From assembly GCA_946185495.1 (NCBI GenBank), contig CAMHJT010000005.1, positions 1 to 38,832 on the forward strand: a DNA stretch of 38,832 nt, read 5' to 3'. Under the pieces are notes generated by a model that saw nothing but the letters and a program-made list of their open reading frames with translations, was not told where the DNA came from and ran no database searches. Positions within the stretch are counted from its first letter, which is position 1, and each line of letters opens with the position of its first letter. The position numbers and the translations under genes are program-made. Shown here piece by piece: positions 16,916-25,180 of the stretch. This DNA comes from an uncultured Clostridiaceae bacterium (GTDB lineage: Bacteria; Bacillota; Clostridia; Lachnospirales; Lachnospiraceae).

Positions 16916-18268
16916 CTACGCCTCATGTCCTTTTTGCTTGATCACATTTACCACCTGATCCACATACTGCCTGCACAGCTCGTCGGTGGAAGCCTCGACC
17001 ATCACGCGGATCACAGGCTCTGTTCCGCTCTCCCGCAGCAGGATCCTGCCCTCGCTGCCAAGAGCCTCCTCCACCTTCTTCACCTCTGCCATCACATCCG
17101 GATCCGCCTTGGTATCCGGCTTGCTCTTCACCCGCACATTTTCAAGAAGCTGCGGATAGATCTTCAGGTCACGGAACAGCTCGGAAGCCTTCATCTTCTT
17201 TTCCAGGATCACCTCCATCAGCTTAATAGAGGTCAGGACGCCATCACCCGTTGTGGCATATTTGCTGAAAATGATATGGCCGCTCTGTTCCCCGCCCAGG
17301 GAATGGTCATGCTCCATCATGTTCTCAAAGACATATTTATCCCCCACAGCCGTCTTCTCATAAGAAATGCCCTTCTTATCCAGCGCCTTGTAGAGGCCGA
17401 GATTGGACATGACCGTCGTCACAACCGTATTGTTGTTAAGCTCTCCCCGCTCTGACAGGTAGCAGCCGCAGGCATAGAGGATCTTATCACCGTCAATGAC
17501 CTCGCCGTTCTCATCTACCGCCAGGCATCTGTCCGCGTCACCGTCATAGGCAAATCCGATGTCAAGCTGCTTCTCCCGAACCAGCTCCTGAAGGCGCTCT
17601 ATATGCGTGGAACCGCAGCCCGCGTTGATATTGGTTCCGTCCGGATCATTGCAGATCACATAGGTCTTGGCGCCCAGTGCCTCAAACACTGCCTTTGCCA
17701 CCGTGGAGGACGCGCCGTTGGCACAGTCGAGCCCTACCCTCTTATTCTTGTAGGATCTGGTCGCCAGTGTCATCAGATAGCCGATATAACGGTTCCGTCC
17801 CATCGCGTAATCGACTGTCCTTCCGATCTTCTCACGCTTCGCGAACGGAATTTCCGGAATCCTTCCGTCAATATAATCCTCTATCTCGGCCTCCACCTGC
17901 GCCTCCAGCTTGAATCCCTGCCCGTTGATCACCTTGATCCCGTTGTCGTAGAAGGGATTATGGCTCGCCGAGATCATGATCCCGCAGTCAAATTCATCCA
18001 GCCGCACGATATAAGAAACGCTTGGAGTAGGCGTCACATGCATCAGGAATACGTCCGCCCCGCTGGCTGTCAGCCCCGCTACCAGCGAATACTCAAACAT
18101 ATAGGAGGATCTTCTGGTATCCTTCCCGATCACGATATTCGCCTTGCCGTCCTCATGATTCCTTCCGTAATAATAACCGAGATATCTGCCCACCTTATAT
18201 GCGTGCTCCACTGTCAGATTCACATTCGCTTCACCGCGGAAGCCGTCTGTTCCAAAATATTTCCCCAT
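16916..18268 (-). CDS. glmM: Phosphoglucosamine mutase
   Basis: A 450-residue alpha-D-phosphohexomutase that interconverts glucosamine 6-phosphate and glucosamine 1-phosphate on the way to UDP-GlcNAc. The N-terminus MGKYFGTDGFRGEANVNLT, the phosphoserine loop ISASHNPFYDNG (Ser102), the metal loop DGDADRCLAVD and the C-terminal phosphate-binding RESGTEPVIRV are all present, and length is as expected for GlmM. The track start is a TTG at 18352; the ATG at 18268 directly after GAGGAAAGGTG is preferred and gives the family N-terminus. The 97-nt upstream gap contains a perfect TTGACA but no convincing -10 at the right distance. Confidence 0.95.
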   Translation of the reverse strand: MGKYFGTDGFRGEANVNLTVEHAYKVGRYLGYYYGRNHEDGKANIVIGKDTRRSSYMFEYSLVAGLTASGADVFLMHVTPTPSVSYIVRLDEFDCGIMISASHNPFYDNGIKVINGQGFKLEAQVEAEIEDYIDGRIPEIPFAKREKIGRTVDYAMGRNRYIGYLMTLATRSYKNKRVGLDCANGASSTVAKAVFEALGAKTYVICNDPDGTNINAGCGSTHIERLQELVREKQLDIGFAYDGDADRCLAVDENGEVIDGDKILYACGCYLSERGELNNNTVVTTVMSNLGLYKALDKKGISYEKTAVGDKYVFENMMEHDHSLGGEQSGHIIFSKYATTGDGVLTSIKLMEVILEKKMKASELFRDLKIYPQLLENVRVKSKPDTKADPDVMAEVKKVEEALGSEGRILLRESGTEPVIRVMVEASTDELCRQYVDQVVNVIKQKGHEA

Positions 18269-18365
18269 CACCTTTCCTCCTCTATATAAAACGGTTTTTT
18301 CCACCTTTTCTTTTTGGCGCACAGATACGAATCCGCGCAGTTTCTCTGTCAAATCTGTGTTTCGC

Positions 18366-19301
18366 CTATTTTTTTACAATTTTGAGCGCGTGGTGCTCAT
18401 TCACAACCTCCACCTTCGTGCAGGTTCCGCCGTACTCCCCATCCAATGTCCACGCGATCGGCTCCGCGCTCTCGATCATGACACGCTTCGCCTTGAACTG
18501 GTACATATACTCCTTATTAAACTCACCCATCACGTAAGCCGAAACCGTAGCCTGCAGATCCAGCGGATTCGTCGGAAATTTGACAAGGAGCACCTCAAAC
18601 AGTCCGTCATCCAGCTCCGCGATCTTGCTGTTCGGGTTCTGAAATCCGCCGACGGTCAGGGAATTTGTCACCATACCCATAAAATAATCCTGCTCCTCGA
18701 TCTCCTGTCCGTCATAGGTCACCTTAAGCCGGTAGGAGGTCAGTGTGGGAATGCTCCGGATTCCCTCCAGCACATAGGCCATATGCCCCAGATGGTTTTT
18801 ATACTCCTGCGGTGTCGTATATGTCACATCCGTAAACGCTCCAAACGCCGCCACATATACAAAATAGTCTGTCTTAGGCACAGGCTGCATACTGCCGTCC
18901 TCGCCCTTCTGATCCAACGCCAGGAAGGCACCGATATCGATCGGCTCCGGCTCGTATTTTGTAATCCGCTTTGCAGCCCTGATCGGATCCTTCGGAATTC
19001 CCAGGCTTCTCGCAAAGTCATTCGTGGTACCGCAGGGAATATAGCCGATGGGGGTTTCACATCCGCACTGCATGCAGCCTGTGACAACCTCGTCCAGCGT
19101 GCCGTCTCCTCCCGCGCATACGATCTGGTCATAGAGATACCCCTCACGCTTGACAACCTCCGTCGCGTCTCCCTTCGCCTGCGTCGGATGTACGAGAACC
19201 TGGTAATCCGACTTCACGAACAGATCCACGATCTCAAATAATCTGCCCTTGATATGCTTTTTGCCGGCAGAAGGATTGATGATAAACAATAATCTCTTCA
19301 C
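18366..19301 (-). CDS. YegS/DgkB-type diacylglycerol kinase family lipid kinase
   Basis: A 311-residue kinase with the diacylglycerol-kinase catalytic domain: LLFIINPSAGKK at the N-terminus, the ATP-binding CAGGDGTLDEVV loop, and GTTNDFARSLGIP. The C-terminal beta-sandwich has the DGLFEVLLV stretch seen in YegS/YtlR proteins. It should phosphorylate a membrane lipid, often diacylglycerol released during lipoteichoic acid synthesis, which would fit the LtaS-like gene in this region; the substrate is inferred. The track start is a GTG overlapping the galE stop. The GTG at 19301 lies 7 nt after GAGGAG and gives the usual short N-terminus, so it is preferred. Confidence 0.9.
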   Translation of the reverse strand: MKRLLFIINPSAGKKHIKGRLFEIVDLFVKSDYQVLVHPTQAKGDATEVVKREGYLYDQIVCAGGDGTLDEVVTGCMQCGCETPIGYIPCGTTNDFARSLGIPKDPIRAAKRITKYEPEPIDIGAFLALDQKGEDGSMQPVPKTDYFVYVAAFGAFTDVTYTTPQEYKNHLGHMAYVLEGIRSIPTLTSYRLKVTYDGQEIEEQDYFMGMVTNSLTVGGFQNPNSKIAELDDGLFEVLLVKFPTNPLDLQATVSAYVMGEFNKEYMYQFKAKRVMIESAEPIAWTLDGEYGGTCTKVEVVNEHHALKIVKK

Positions 19302-19318
19302 TGCTTTGCTCCTCTTTG

Positions 19319-20347
19319 TCACTCACATTCAGCCTGTTCATATCCATTGGGGTTGCCGGACTGCCATCTCCATGTGTCCTCGCACATTCTGTCAATCCCA
19401 TACTGCGCCTTCCAGCCAAGCTCCCGCTCCGCCTTCGACGGATCCGCGTAGCACACCGCGATATCTCCCGGACGCCTCGGATCGATCACATAGGGAATCT
19501 CTTTCCCGCAGGCCTTCTCAAAATTCCGGATCACATCAAGCACGGAATAGCCGATGCCGGTTCCCAGATTATAGATCACAAGCCCCGGATGCTCCATCAG
19601 CTTCTTCACAGCGCATACATGCCCCTTCGCGAGATCCACTACATGGATATAATCCCGCACGCCGGTTCCATCCGGCGTTGGATAATCATTTCCAAACACA
19701 TGCACCTTCTCCAGCACACCCGCAGCCACCTTCGCCACATAGGGAAGCAGATTGTTGGGAATCCCGTTAGGCGCCTCACCGATCCTGCCGCTCTCGTGCG
19801 CACCGATCGGATTAAAATACCGAAGCAGCGCGATATCAAATTCCGGATCCGCCTTCTGGATATCCGTGAAAATCTCCTCCAGCATGAACTTGGTTCTGCC
19901 ATAAGGGTTGGTCACGCCGCCCACCTTTGACTCCTCTGTGATCGGAACCGTCTCCGGATCCCCGTAAACCGTCGCGGATGAAGAAAATACAAGCTTCTTT
20001 ACATTATATTTCTTCATCATACGGATGATATTGAGCGTTCCCGTAATGTTATTATCATAGTATTCAAAAGGCTTCACGCATGACTCGCCCACAGCCTTCA
20101 ACCCCGCGAAATGGATGATCACATCAATCGGGTTTTCACTGAAAATCTGCTCAAGGCCCTCCGGATCCCTCATATCTGTCTCATAAAAACGGATCTTTTT
20201 TCCCGTCAGCTCCTCCACCCTCCTGATCGATTCCCTGCTGGAATTGCTGAGATTATCCATCACGATTACCTCATATCCCTCCTCCAGCAGCTCAACATTT
20301 GTATGGCTGGCAATATATCCCGCGCCGCCTGTCACCAAAATGGTCAT
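19319..20347 (-). CDS. galE: UDP-glucose 4-epimerase
   Basis: A 342-residue short-chain dehydrogenase-type epimerase that interconverts UDP-glucose and UDP-galactose (possibly also the N-acetyl forms) with bound NAD. The nucleotide-binding start is VTGGAGYIASHTNVELL, with Ala where most GalE proteins have the last Gly. The catalytic Ser-Ser-Ser-Ala-Thr stretch is SSSATVYGD and the YxxxK pair is in YGRTKFMLEE. NYPTPDGTGVRDYIHVVDLA is a strong GalE mark. GGAGGAG precedes the ATG. It lies upstream of the lipid kinase and supplies sugar donor for the surface-polymer region. Confidence 0.95.
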   Translation of the reverse strand: MTILVTGGAGYIASHTNVELLEEGYEVIVMDNLSNSSRESIRRVEELTGKKIRFYETDMRDPEGLEQIFSENPIDVIIHFAGLKAVGESCVKPFEYYDNNITGTLNIIRMMKKYNVKKLVFSSSATVYGDPETVPITEESKVGGVTNPYGRTKFMLEEIFTDIQKADPEFDIALLRYFNPIGAHESGRIGEAPNGIPNNLLPYVAKVAAGVLEKVHVFGNDYPTPDGTGVRDYIHVVDLAKGHVCAVKKLMEHPGLVIYNLGTGIGYSVLDVIRNFEKACGKEIPYVIDPRRPGDIAVCYADPSKAERELGWKAQYGIDRMCEDTWRWQSGNPNGYEQAECE

Positions 20348-20379
20348 ATTTGCTCCTCCTGCATGGTCTTATTAAAACC

Positions 20380-20394
20380 AGGCAATTGCGAAAC
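20380..20394 (-). promoter_or_regulatory. GTTTCGCAATTGCCT motif upstream of galE
   Basis: This 15-mer on the minus strand matches 14 of 15 positions of GTTTCGCGATTGCCT upstream of thrC (25126-25140). A 13-of-15 copy sits in the opposite orientation at 20503-20517. Both gene-upstream copies are followed by an AT-rich stretch 7-10 nt later. The role is unknown; it may be a regulator site or a promoter part. Confidence 0.4.
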
Positions 20395-20502
20395 CCGGAA
20401 TGCAGATTAAGGTTTTGTGCATGATTTATGTTTTTCGCCGGCATCAGGATCGTCGCCAGGAAAAAGATATAACATACCCAAAGCCGGTTAAAATAGTATA
20501 TC

Positions 20503-20517
20503 GTTTCGCATTCGCCT
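20503..20517 (+). promoter_or_regulatory. Inverted copy of the GTTTCGC-N-ATTGCCT motif
   Basis: GTTTCGCATTCGCCT on the plus strand matches the galE-upstream motif at 13 of 15 positions and points the other way, about 108 nt from it. The pair forms a spaced inverted repeat in the queC-galE gap. It is followed by TTTAATTAAAG, as the other copies are followed by AT-rich DNA. Confidence 0.3.
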
Positions 20518-20534
20518 AAATTTAATTAAAGCTA

Positions 20535-21218
20535 TTATACCTCATCCTTCCTGTATCTGGCAAGAAATTCTTCATACCCCTTTCTGCGGAGCGTGCAGCT
20601 CGGACAATGGCCGCAGCCATCCCCCCGCACGCCATTGTAGCAGGTAAGCGTTTTCTCCTTCACAAGCTCCAGCCCTCCCAGTTCCTGCGCGAGCCTCCAG
20701 GTATCCGCCTTATCGATCCACATCAGCGGTGTCTCTATGCAGAAGGTGGTGTCCATCGCGAGATTCAGCGTTGCGTTCAGGGACTTGATAAACACATCCC
20801 TGCAGTCCGGATATCCGGAAAAGTCGCTCTGTGAAACGCCTGTCACCAGATCCGTGATACTCCTCTGCTTGGCAAATACAGCCGCAAAGGTCAGAAACAG
20901 CATATTCCTTCCGTCAACGACACTGTTGGGAGGTCCCTCCTCCGGCGCCTCCTGATCCACGCTGATCCCTTCCCTTGTCAGGGAATTGGGCGCAAGCTGA
21001 TTCAGCAGCGACATATCAAGCACATGCCATTCCACATCCAGCTGCTGCGCGATCTCCTTCGCGCACGCAAGCTCCTCCCTGTGCCTTTGCCCATAGTCAA
21101 AGGACACAGCTACCACCTCACGATACCGTTTCAAAGCCCAAAGCAGGCAAGTGGTGCTGTCCTGTCCGCCGGAAAACACAACCAGCGCTGTCTCTCTGTT
21201 TCTTGTATTCATATTCAT
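20535..21218 (-). CDS. queC: 7-cyano-7-deazaguanine synthase
   Basis: A 227-residue enzyme that converts 7-carboxy-7-deazaguanine to preQ0 with ATP and ammonia, the last step of preQ0 synthesis. The PP-loop is [16 protein letters not shown], and a zinc-binding Cys4 cluster is at the C-terminus ([20 protein letters not shown]). [14 protein letters not shown] is a further family mark. The track start at 21296 overlaps folE and adds a Cys-rich stretch not found in QueC; the ATG at 21218 gives the normal length, with GGGAG 13 nt upstream. A GTG at 21242 is a second possibility. It ends the queD-queE-folE-queC run. Confidence 0.95.
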   Translation of the reverse strand: MNMNTRNRETALVVFSGGQDSTTCLLWALKRYREVVAVSFDYGQRHREELACAKEIAQQLDVEWHVLDMSLLNQLAPNSLTREGISVDQEAPEEGPPNSVVDGRNMLFLTFAAVFAKQRSITDLVTGVSQSDFSGYPDCRDVFIKSLNATLNLAMDTTFCIETPLMWIDKADTWRLAQELGGLELVKEKTLTCYNGVRGDGCGHCPSCTLRRKGYEEFLARYRKDEV

Positions 21219-21246
21219 TGTATATTCAAAGCTCCCTTCCACAATT

Positions 21247-21825
21247 TTACCGCAGCATGAGCAGCAGCCTGTTCTGCAGAGCCGCATCCGTTTCAAAACG
21301 CCCCCGGAAGGTCGTGGTAACGGTTTTGGCGGAGGGCTTTTTGATCCCCCTTGCCGTCATGCAGCTATGGCTGCCCTCAATATAAACCGCCACATCCAAA
21401 GATCCGGTGGCCTTTGTCATAATCTCCGCAATATCAGTGCCGATCCGTTCCTGAAGCTGCAGCCGCTTGGCCACCATGTCGGCAATCCTCGCAATCTTGC
21501 TCAAACCGATGACCCTGCCCCTTGGAATATAGGCAACTGTCACCTTCATGTCATACATCAGCGCCAGATGGTGCTCGCAGTAGCTGAAAACCTCTATATC
21601 CTTTACCACCACCATATCCTGTTCGCCATCACCCGTCACCTCAAAGCTCTTGGAAAACATCCTCGCAATCTCATCATTGGTGTAATTCATGCCCTCGAAG
21701 ACCTCAGCGTACATTCTCGCCACCCGGTCCGGCGTATCCTTTAACCCCTCCCTCTCCGGGTCATCTCCAAGCGCAATGAGAATACCCCTGACATGCTCCC
21801 TGATTGCCTCCTGATCAATTGCCAT
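21247..21825 (-). CDS. folE: GTP cyclohydrolase I
   Basis: A 192-residue enzyme that opens GTP and forms dihydroneopterin triphosphate. In this operon it supplies QueD, and it can also feed folate synthesis. Zinc and active-site marks are [35 protein letters not shown] and [11 protein letters not shown]. GluHisHisLeuAla replaces the commoner GluHisHisLeuVal, a mild change. GAAGGAGATAGAG precedes the ATG. The gap to queE is 17 nt. The length is close to the bacterial norm. Confidence 0.96.
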   Translation of the reverse strand: MAIDQEAIREHVRGILIALGDDPEREGLKDTPDRVARMYAEVFEGMNYTNDEIARMFSKSFEVTGDGEQDMVVVKDIEVFSYCEHHLALMYDMKVTVAYIPRGRVIGLSKIARIADMVAKRLQLQERIGTDIAEIMTKATGSLDVAVYIEGSHSCMTARGIKKPSAKTVTTTFRGRFETDAALQNRLLLMLR

Positions 21826-21842
21826 CTCTATCTCCTTCCATT

Positions 21843-22646
21843 TCAGACTCCCCGCTGATCCGGATCCCAGATCAGCTTATGAAGCTGCAGCTGCATATTC
21901 ACATGATTCATTGTCTGTTCCTTCATAAAATCCACAAGCTCTGACGGGGCAATCCTGCCAAAGCAGGGGCTTAAATATATCCCGCAGCCCCTTTCCGCCA
22001 GATTGAACCGCTCAATGATCTCCCTGCACTTTAAAAGCTCCTCGCGGCTGCTCACCACAAATTTCACGGTATCGCAGCTTCTTAGGTACACGTAATTGGA
22101 CAAGAGCATCTTCTGCTCCATCCCGCTGCCAGCCAGCTTGTAATCCATCGTAAAGCTCACATTGTCCTGCTGCTCCAACGGCTGCCCCACGCCCGCGCTC
22201 CGGTCCTGCGGCTGTTCTGTACCCGCGTTCCAGTCCCGCTGCTGCCCTGTGCCCGCGTTTCTCCTGTTCCCGCTCTTAAAAATCGAACTGAACTGCTCCG
22301 TATCCGGAAGAAACGGAGAGATATCCACCGCGCCGTTTGTCTCAATCTCCACCTCAAAGAAGGAATCCCCCCTAAGCAGGCCCAGCAGCTCGCCGATCCC
22401 TTCCTGCAGCAGCGGTTCCCCGCCGGTCAATGTCACATTGCAGATTCCCGCGTCCTTCAGCAGCTGATAGATCTGTCCCGCGCGCATCCGTTCATACGGC
22501 ACATCCGCCTCATTGGCCCAGCGGGTATCACAATAGCTGCAGGAGAGGTTGCAGCCCGCAAACCGCACAAAATGCGCAAGCTGTCCCGCTTTTCTCCCCT
22601 CCCCGTTAATGCTGACAAAATGTTCCACAACCTGCAGCTTCGCCAT
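21843..22646 (-). CDS. queE: 7-carboxy-7-deazaguanine synthase with an internal repeat insertion
   Basis: A 267-residue radical-SAM enzyme that makes 7-carboxy-7-deazaguanine from 6-carboxytetrahydropterin. The iron-sulfur motif is [13 protein letters not shown], followed by [11 protein letters not shown]. In mid-protein a stretch of about 35 residues consists of three 10-residue units ([30 protein letters not shown]). The flanking sequence on both sides ([10 protein letters not shown] and [14 protein letters not shown]) continues in frame and is of normal QueE type, so the unit was probably added by local duplication. The track start at 22730 is rejected: the ATG at 22646 follows GGAGGAAAGAG and gives [17 protein letters not shown]. 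Confidence 0.94.
   Translation of the reverse strand: MAKLQVVEHFVSINGEGRKAGQLAHFVRFAGCNLSCSYCDTRWANEADVPYERMRAGQIYQLLKDAGICNVTLTGGEPLLQEGIGELLGLLRGDSFFEVEIETNGAVDISPFLPDTEQFSSIFKSGNRRNAGTGQQRDWNAGTEQPQDRSAGVGQPLEQQDNVSFTMDYKLAGSGMEQKMLLSNYVYLRSCDTVKFVVSSREELLKCREIIERFNLAERGCGIYLSPCFGRIAPSELVDFMKEQTMNHVNMQLQLHKLIWDPDQRGV
22170..22259 (-). repeat. Three tandem 30-bp units inside queE
   Basis: The plus strand shows three units each ending CCCGCG, about 30 nt apart, encoding the NAG/SAG decapeptides. The third unit is the most diverged. Because 30 is a multiple of 3, unit gain or loss keeps the frame. Confidence 0.7.
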
Positions 22647-22675
22647 CTCTTTCCTCCTCCGTAAAATCTGTTTCA

Positions 22676-22772
22676 GGCCACCTTTTTCCGGCTTCCAGAT
22701 GCTAGTCTGTCCGGCTTCTCTGCAAAGCATTTCAGAGCCGCCTTTTGGGGCTTCCAGATGCCAGTCTGCCCG
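22676..22772. repeat. Two copies of a short dispersed intergenic repeat between queD and queE
   Basis: Copies lie at about 22676-22714 and 22737-22772. Both read CC(A/G)CCTTTT, a few bases, GGCTTCCAGATGC(T/C)AGTCTG(T/C)CCG. They resemble the two copies at 4712-4820. Both pairs lie just after a stop codon and before the next gene of a minus-strand operon. Confidence 0.6.
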
Positions 22773-22783
22773 TTTTCCTGTAT

Positions 22784-23203
22784 CTATGCGGAATATGCAG
22801 CGCAGTTATCCGGCGTCTCGTATACCTTCACCAAAACCACCTGATATCCCCGTTCTTCAAGCTCTCCGTAAAAATACTCCGCCAGATTCTCCGCAGTCGG
22901 TCGAAAGCCCAGCTCAACCAGACGGAAGCCCTCCTCCTCAAGAGCCGCCCTCGTCTTCTCCTTCAGGCTTCCCGCTTCCAGGATCAGGCTGTGATCCATC
23001 TCCTCCGCAAGCTTTTTGAGATCCTTCTTAAATGTCTTGAAATCCACGATCATCCCGCGCTCTGATCCGTCCCCGCAAAGCTCCTCTGAGGCTATCACTG
23101 CCTCCAGCTTAAAACGGTGTCCATGGATATTGCTGCATTTTCCGTCATACCCCTTTAAAAAATGCGCGCTGTCAAAGCAAGCGCTGCTCTGTAATGTATA
23201 CAT
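22784..23203 (-). CDS. queD: 6-carboxy-5,6,7,8-tetrahydropterin synthase
   Basis: A 139-residue enzyme that turns dihydroneopterin triphosphate into 6-carboxytetrahydropterin, the step between FolE and QueE. It has the family zinc and catalytic residues: SSACFDSAHFLKGYDGKC, NIHGHRFKLEA, MDHSLI and RPTAENLAEYFYGEL. The track start includes the ribosome site itself (its first codons spell ATGAGGAGGAAT). The ATG at 23203 stands behind GAGGAGGAATTGT and is preferred. It is the first gene of the preQ0 operon and has a leader of unusual secondary structure. Confidence 0.96.
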   Translation of the reverse strand: MYTLQSSACFDSAHFLKGYDGKCSNIHGHRFKLEAVIASEELCGDGSERGMIVDFKTFKKDLKKLAEEMDHSLILEAGSLKEKTRAALEEEGFRLVELGFRPTAENLAEYFYGELEERGYQVVLVKVYETPDNCAAYSA

Positions 23204-23218
23204 ACAATTCCTCCTCAA

Positions 23219-23611
23219 AATGCCAGTGTTATCAGGTTAAAGGTGATCTCTTCCGGCACGCATTACAAAAAACACCCCTGGCCGGCATTCGCGACAAAAG
23301 CAACTGAAAGTTCTCTTTGCGGTGTGCCGCGCGAATAACAGCGCGTCGGAAACCATCAGCATATCACCATATGCCTTTTCCGGACCTTCACAAAGAATCC
23401 TGTAAAACGGGATCATCATCAATACCTGTCACTGCCCAAACAGAGGTGTTTTCATATTGGTCTTCAGTCCTGGTTTTGTTTACAGACAGGATGGCACTAA
23501 CGAACTGTCCCGGAAACCGTCATGAATGGCAGATGTTTCTATGATTCCAAGCATCTGCCCCGGATCCAGTTTTCCCGCACAGCCGGAGCGGCCGAACGGC
23601 TTCCTGAATCC
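23219..23611 (-). other. Intergenic region and queD leader, no gene supported
   Basis: The 393 bp between thrC and queD contain only short frames with no support. On the minus strand a hairpin forms at 23347-23382: GCATAT-GGTG-ATATGC with an outer CGGAAA/TTTCCG stem. Nearer queD lie a CCGGC/GCCGG hairpin enclosing a T-run and a weaker match (12 of 16) to the GTTTCGCGATTGCCTG motif near 23279-23295. No preQ1-I or preQ1-II consensus was recognised. Confidence 0.4.
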
Positions 23612-25096
23612 TTACAGCAGGATTCCCCTTACAATTTTTTCCATATCCGCCTTGTCGCACACGGTATCATGCAGCACAGGAGCGGTACGGATCTCTTCCA
23701 CAGCCTGCGGAACCGGCACGCCGGAAAGGCTGTTTAACGCGTCCACCAGTTCAAAGTCAGAGGCGTCTCCGCAGTCTCCGCGCAGCGCTTCCATCACACT
23801 TCTGGTGAATTTATACGGGCTGGCTGTCGACGCGATCACTGTCGGTGTCCCGTCACCGGTTTCCTTCACGTACTTGTCATACACAGAGGACGCCACAGCG
23901 GTATGGGTATCCATGACATAGGCATCCGACTCATATACCCGCTTGATAGCTGCGGCTGTCTCTGCCTCATCCGCGTAACCACCGTAAAACTCTGACAGCT
24001 TTTGCCGCATATTGTCATCGATCTCATATCTTCCTTCCGCAGTAAGGGACTTCATCAAAGCGGCGTTCCGTTCCGCGTCATCCCCCGCGATCCGGTAGAT
24101 CAGGCGCTCCAGATTGCTGGAGATCAGGATATCCATGGACGGGGAGCTTGTCAGGATGAACGGGCGGTTCCTGTCATATACGCCTGTGGAAAAGAAATCA
24201 TAGAGAACCTTGTTCTCATTGGAGGCGCAGATAAACTTCCTGATCGGAAGCCCCATTTCCTTCGCGTAATACGCCGCAAGAATATTGCCGAAATTACCGG
24301 TCGGCACCACGACATTGATGGGATCTCCTGCCTTGACCTCTCCCTCTGCCACCAGCCTCGCGTAAGCATATACATAATAGACCATCTGAGGCACAAGGCG
24401 GCCGATATTGATGGAATTGGCAGATGAAAACTGGAAGCCCTTCTCATTCAGCTCCTTCGCAAGCTGCTTGTCGTTGAACATATTTTTCACTCCGGTCTGG
24501 GCGTCATCAAAATTGCCGATGATGCCTACCACAGAGGTATTGGCTCCTTTCTGCGTGACCATCTGCTTCTCCTGGATCGGGCTGACGCCGTTCTTGGGAT
24601 AAAAGACGATAATCCGGGTTCCCGGCACATCCGCAAAACCTGCAAGCGCAGCCTTGCCCGTATCGCCTGAGGTAGCTGTCAGGATCACGATCTCATTCTC
24701 CACATGGTTCTTCCTCGCGGAGGTCACCAGAAGATACGGGAGAATGGAAAGCGCCATATCCTTAAACGCGATGGTGGAGCCATGAAAGAGCTCCAGATAC
24801 CATGCGCCGGCCTTCTTCACCAGCGGGGCAATCTTTTCCGTGTCAAATTTTTTATCATAGGCACTGTTGATGCAGTGCTTCAGTTCTTCCTCTGTGAAAT
24901 CCGTCAGCATGCGGCTCATCACCTCATACGCAACCTCCTGATAGGACATCTGTGCCAGCGTGCCGAAATCCACATCCAGGGCAGGTATCGAATCAGGAAC
25001 AAATAATCCCCCGTTATCCGCCAGTCCCTTCAGGATCGCCTGGGACGCGGTTGCCGTTTCCTGCCTGTTTCTTGTGCTTGTGTACGTTACTGCCAT
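23612..25096 (-). CDS. thrC: Threonine synthase
   Basis: A 494-residue PLP enzyme that converts O-phosphohomoserine to threonine. The N-terminal part (TYTSTRNRQETATASQAILKGL) matches the longer threonine synthase class found in fungi and many Clostridia. The PLP lysine is in HGSTIAFKDMALS, followed by LTATSGDTGKAALAGF and a glycine-rich phosphate loop VPTGNFGNILAAYYA. The length is typical of this class. GAGGAGTAAGAC precedes the ATG. No terminator was recognised downstream. It appears to be transcribed alone, from a promoter in the 84-bp gap after the 3D-domain gene. Confidence 0.96.
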   Translation of the reverse strand: MAVTYTSTRNRQETATASQAILKGLADNGGLFVPDSIPALDVDFGTLAQMSYQEVAYEVMSRMLTDFTEEELKHCINSAYDKKFDTEKIAPLVKKAGAWYLELFHGSTIAFKDMALSILPYLLVTSARKNHVENEIVILTATSGDTGKAALAGFADVPGTRIIVFYPKNGVSPIQEKQMVTQKGANTSVVGIIGNFDDAQTGVKNMFNDKQLAKELNEKGFQFSSANSINIGRLVPQMVYYVYAYARLVAEGEVKAGDPINVVVPTGNFGNILAAYYAKEMGLPIRKFICASNENKVLYDFFSTGVYDRNRPFILTSSPSMDILISSNLERLIYRIAGDDAERNAALMKSLTAEGRYEIDDNMRQKLSEFYGGYADEAETAAAIKRVYESDAYVMDTHTAVASSVYDKYVKETGDGTPTVIASTASPYKFTRSVMEALRGDCGDASDFELVDALNSLSGVPVPQAVEEIRTAPVLHDTVCDKADMEKIVRGILL

Positions 25097-25113
25097 GTCT
25101 TACTCCTCTTTTC

Positions 25114-25142
25114 TTTATAATCTTCAGGCAATCGCGAAACAA
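25114..25142 (-). promoter_or_regulatory. Candidate thrC promoter overlapping a repeated motif
   Basis: TTGTTT (25137-25142), a 17-nt spacer and TATAAA (25114-25119) lie just upstream of thrC on the minus strand. The motif GTTTCGCGATTGCCT (25126-25140) covers the -35 end and most of the spacer. The -35 box is poor, which leaves room for an activator or repressor at this motif. Confidence 0.45.
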
Positions 25143-25180
25143 TGTACTTTCCCGATTGGCTTTATCATAGCTTCTTTCAT

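Noticed and set aside
18269-18365. Perfect TTGACA upstream of glmM considered as a promoter
   Set aside because: No acceptable -10 box at 16-18 nt; only TATCTG at 19 nt.
23020-23218. Upstream start of queD at 23218
   Set aside because: The first codons of that start are the ribosome site AGGAGG of the next ATG.
23237-23422. Minus-strand ORF of 61 codons in the thrC-queD gap
   Set aside because: No ribosome site or recognisable motif; it overlaps the structured leader.
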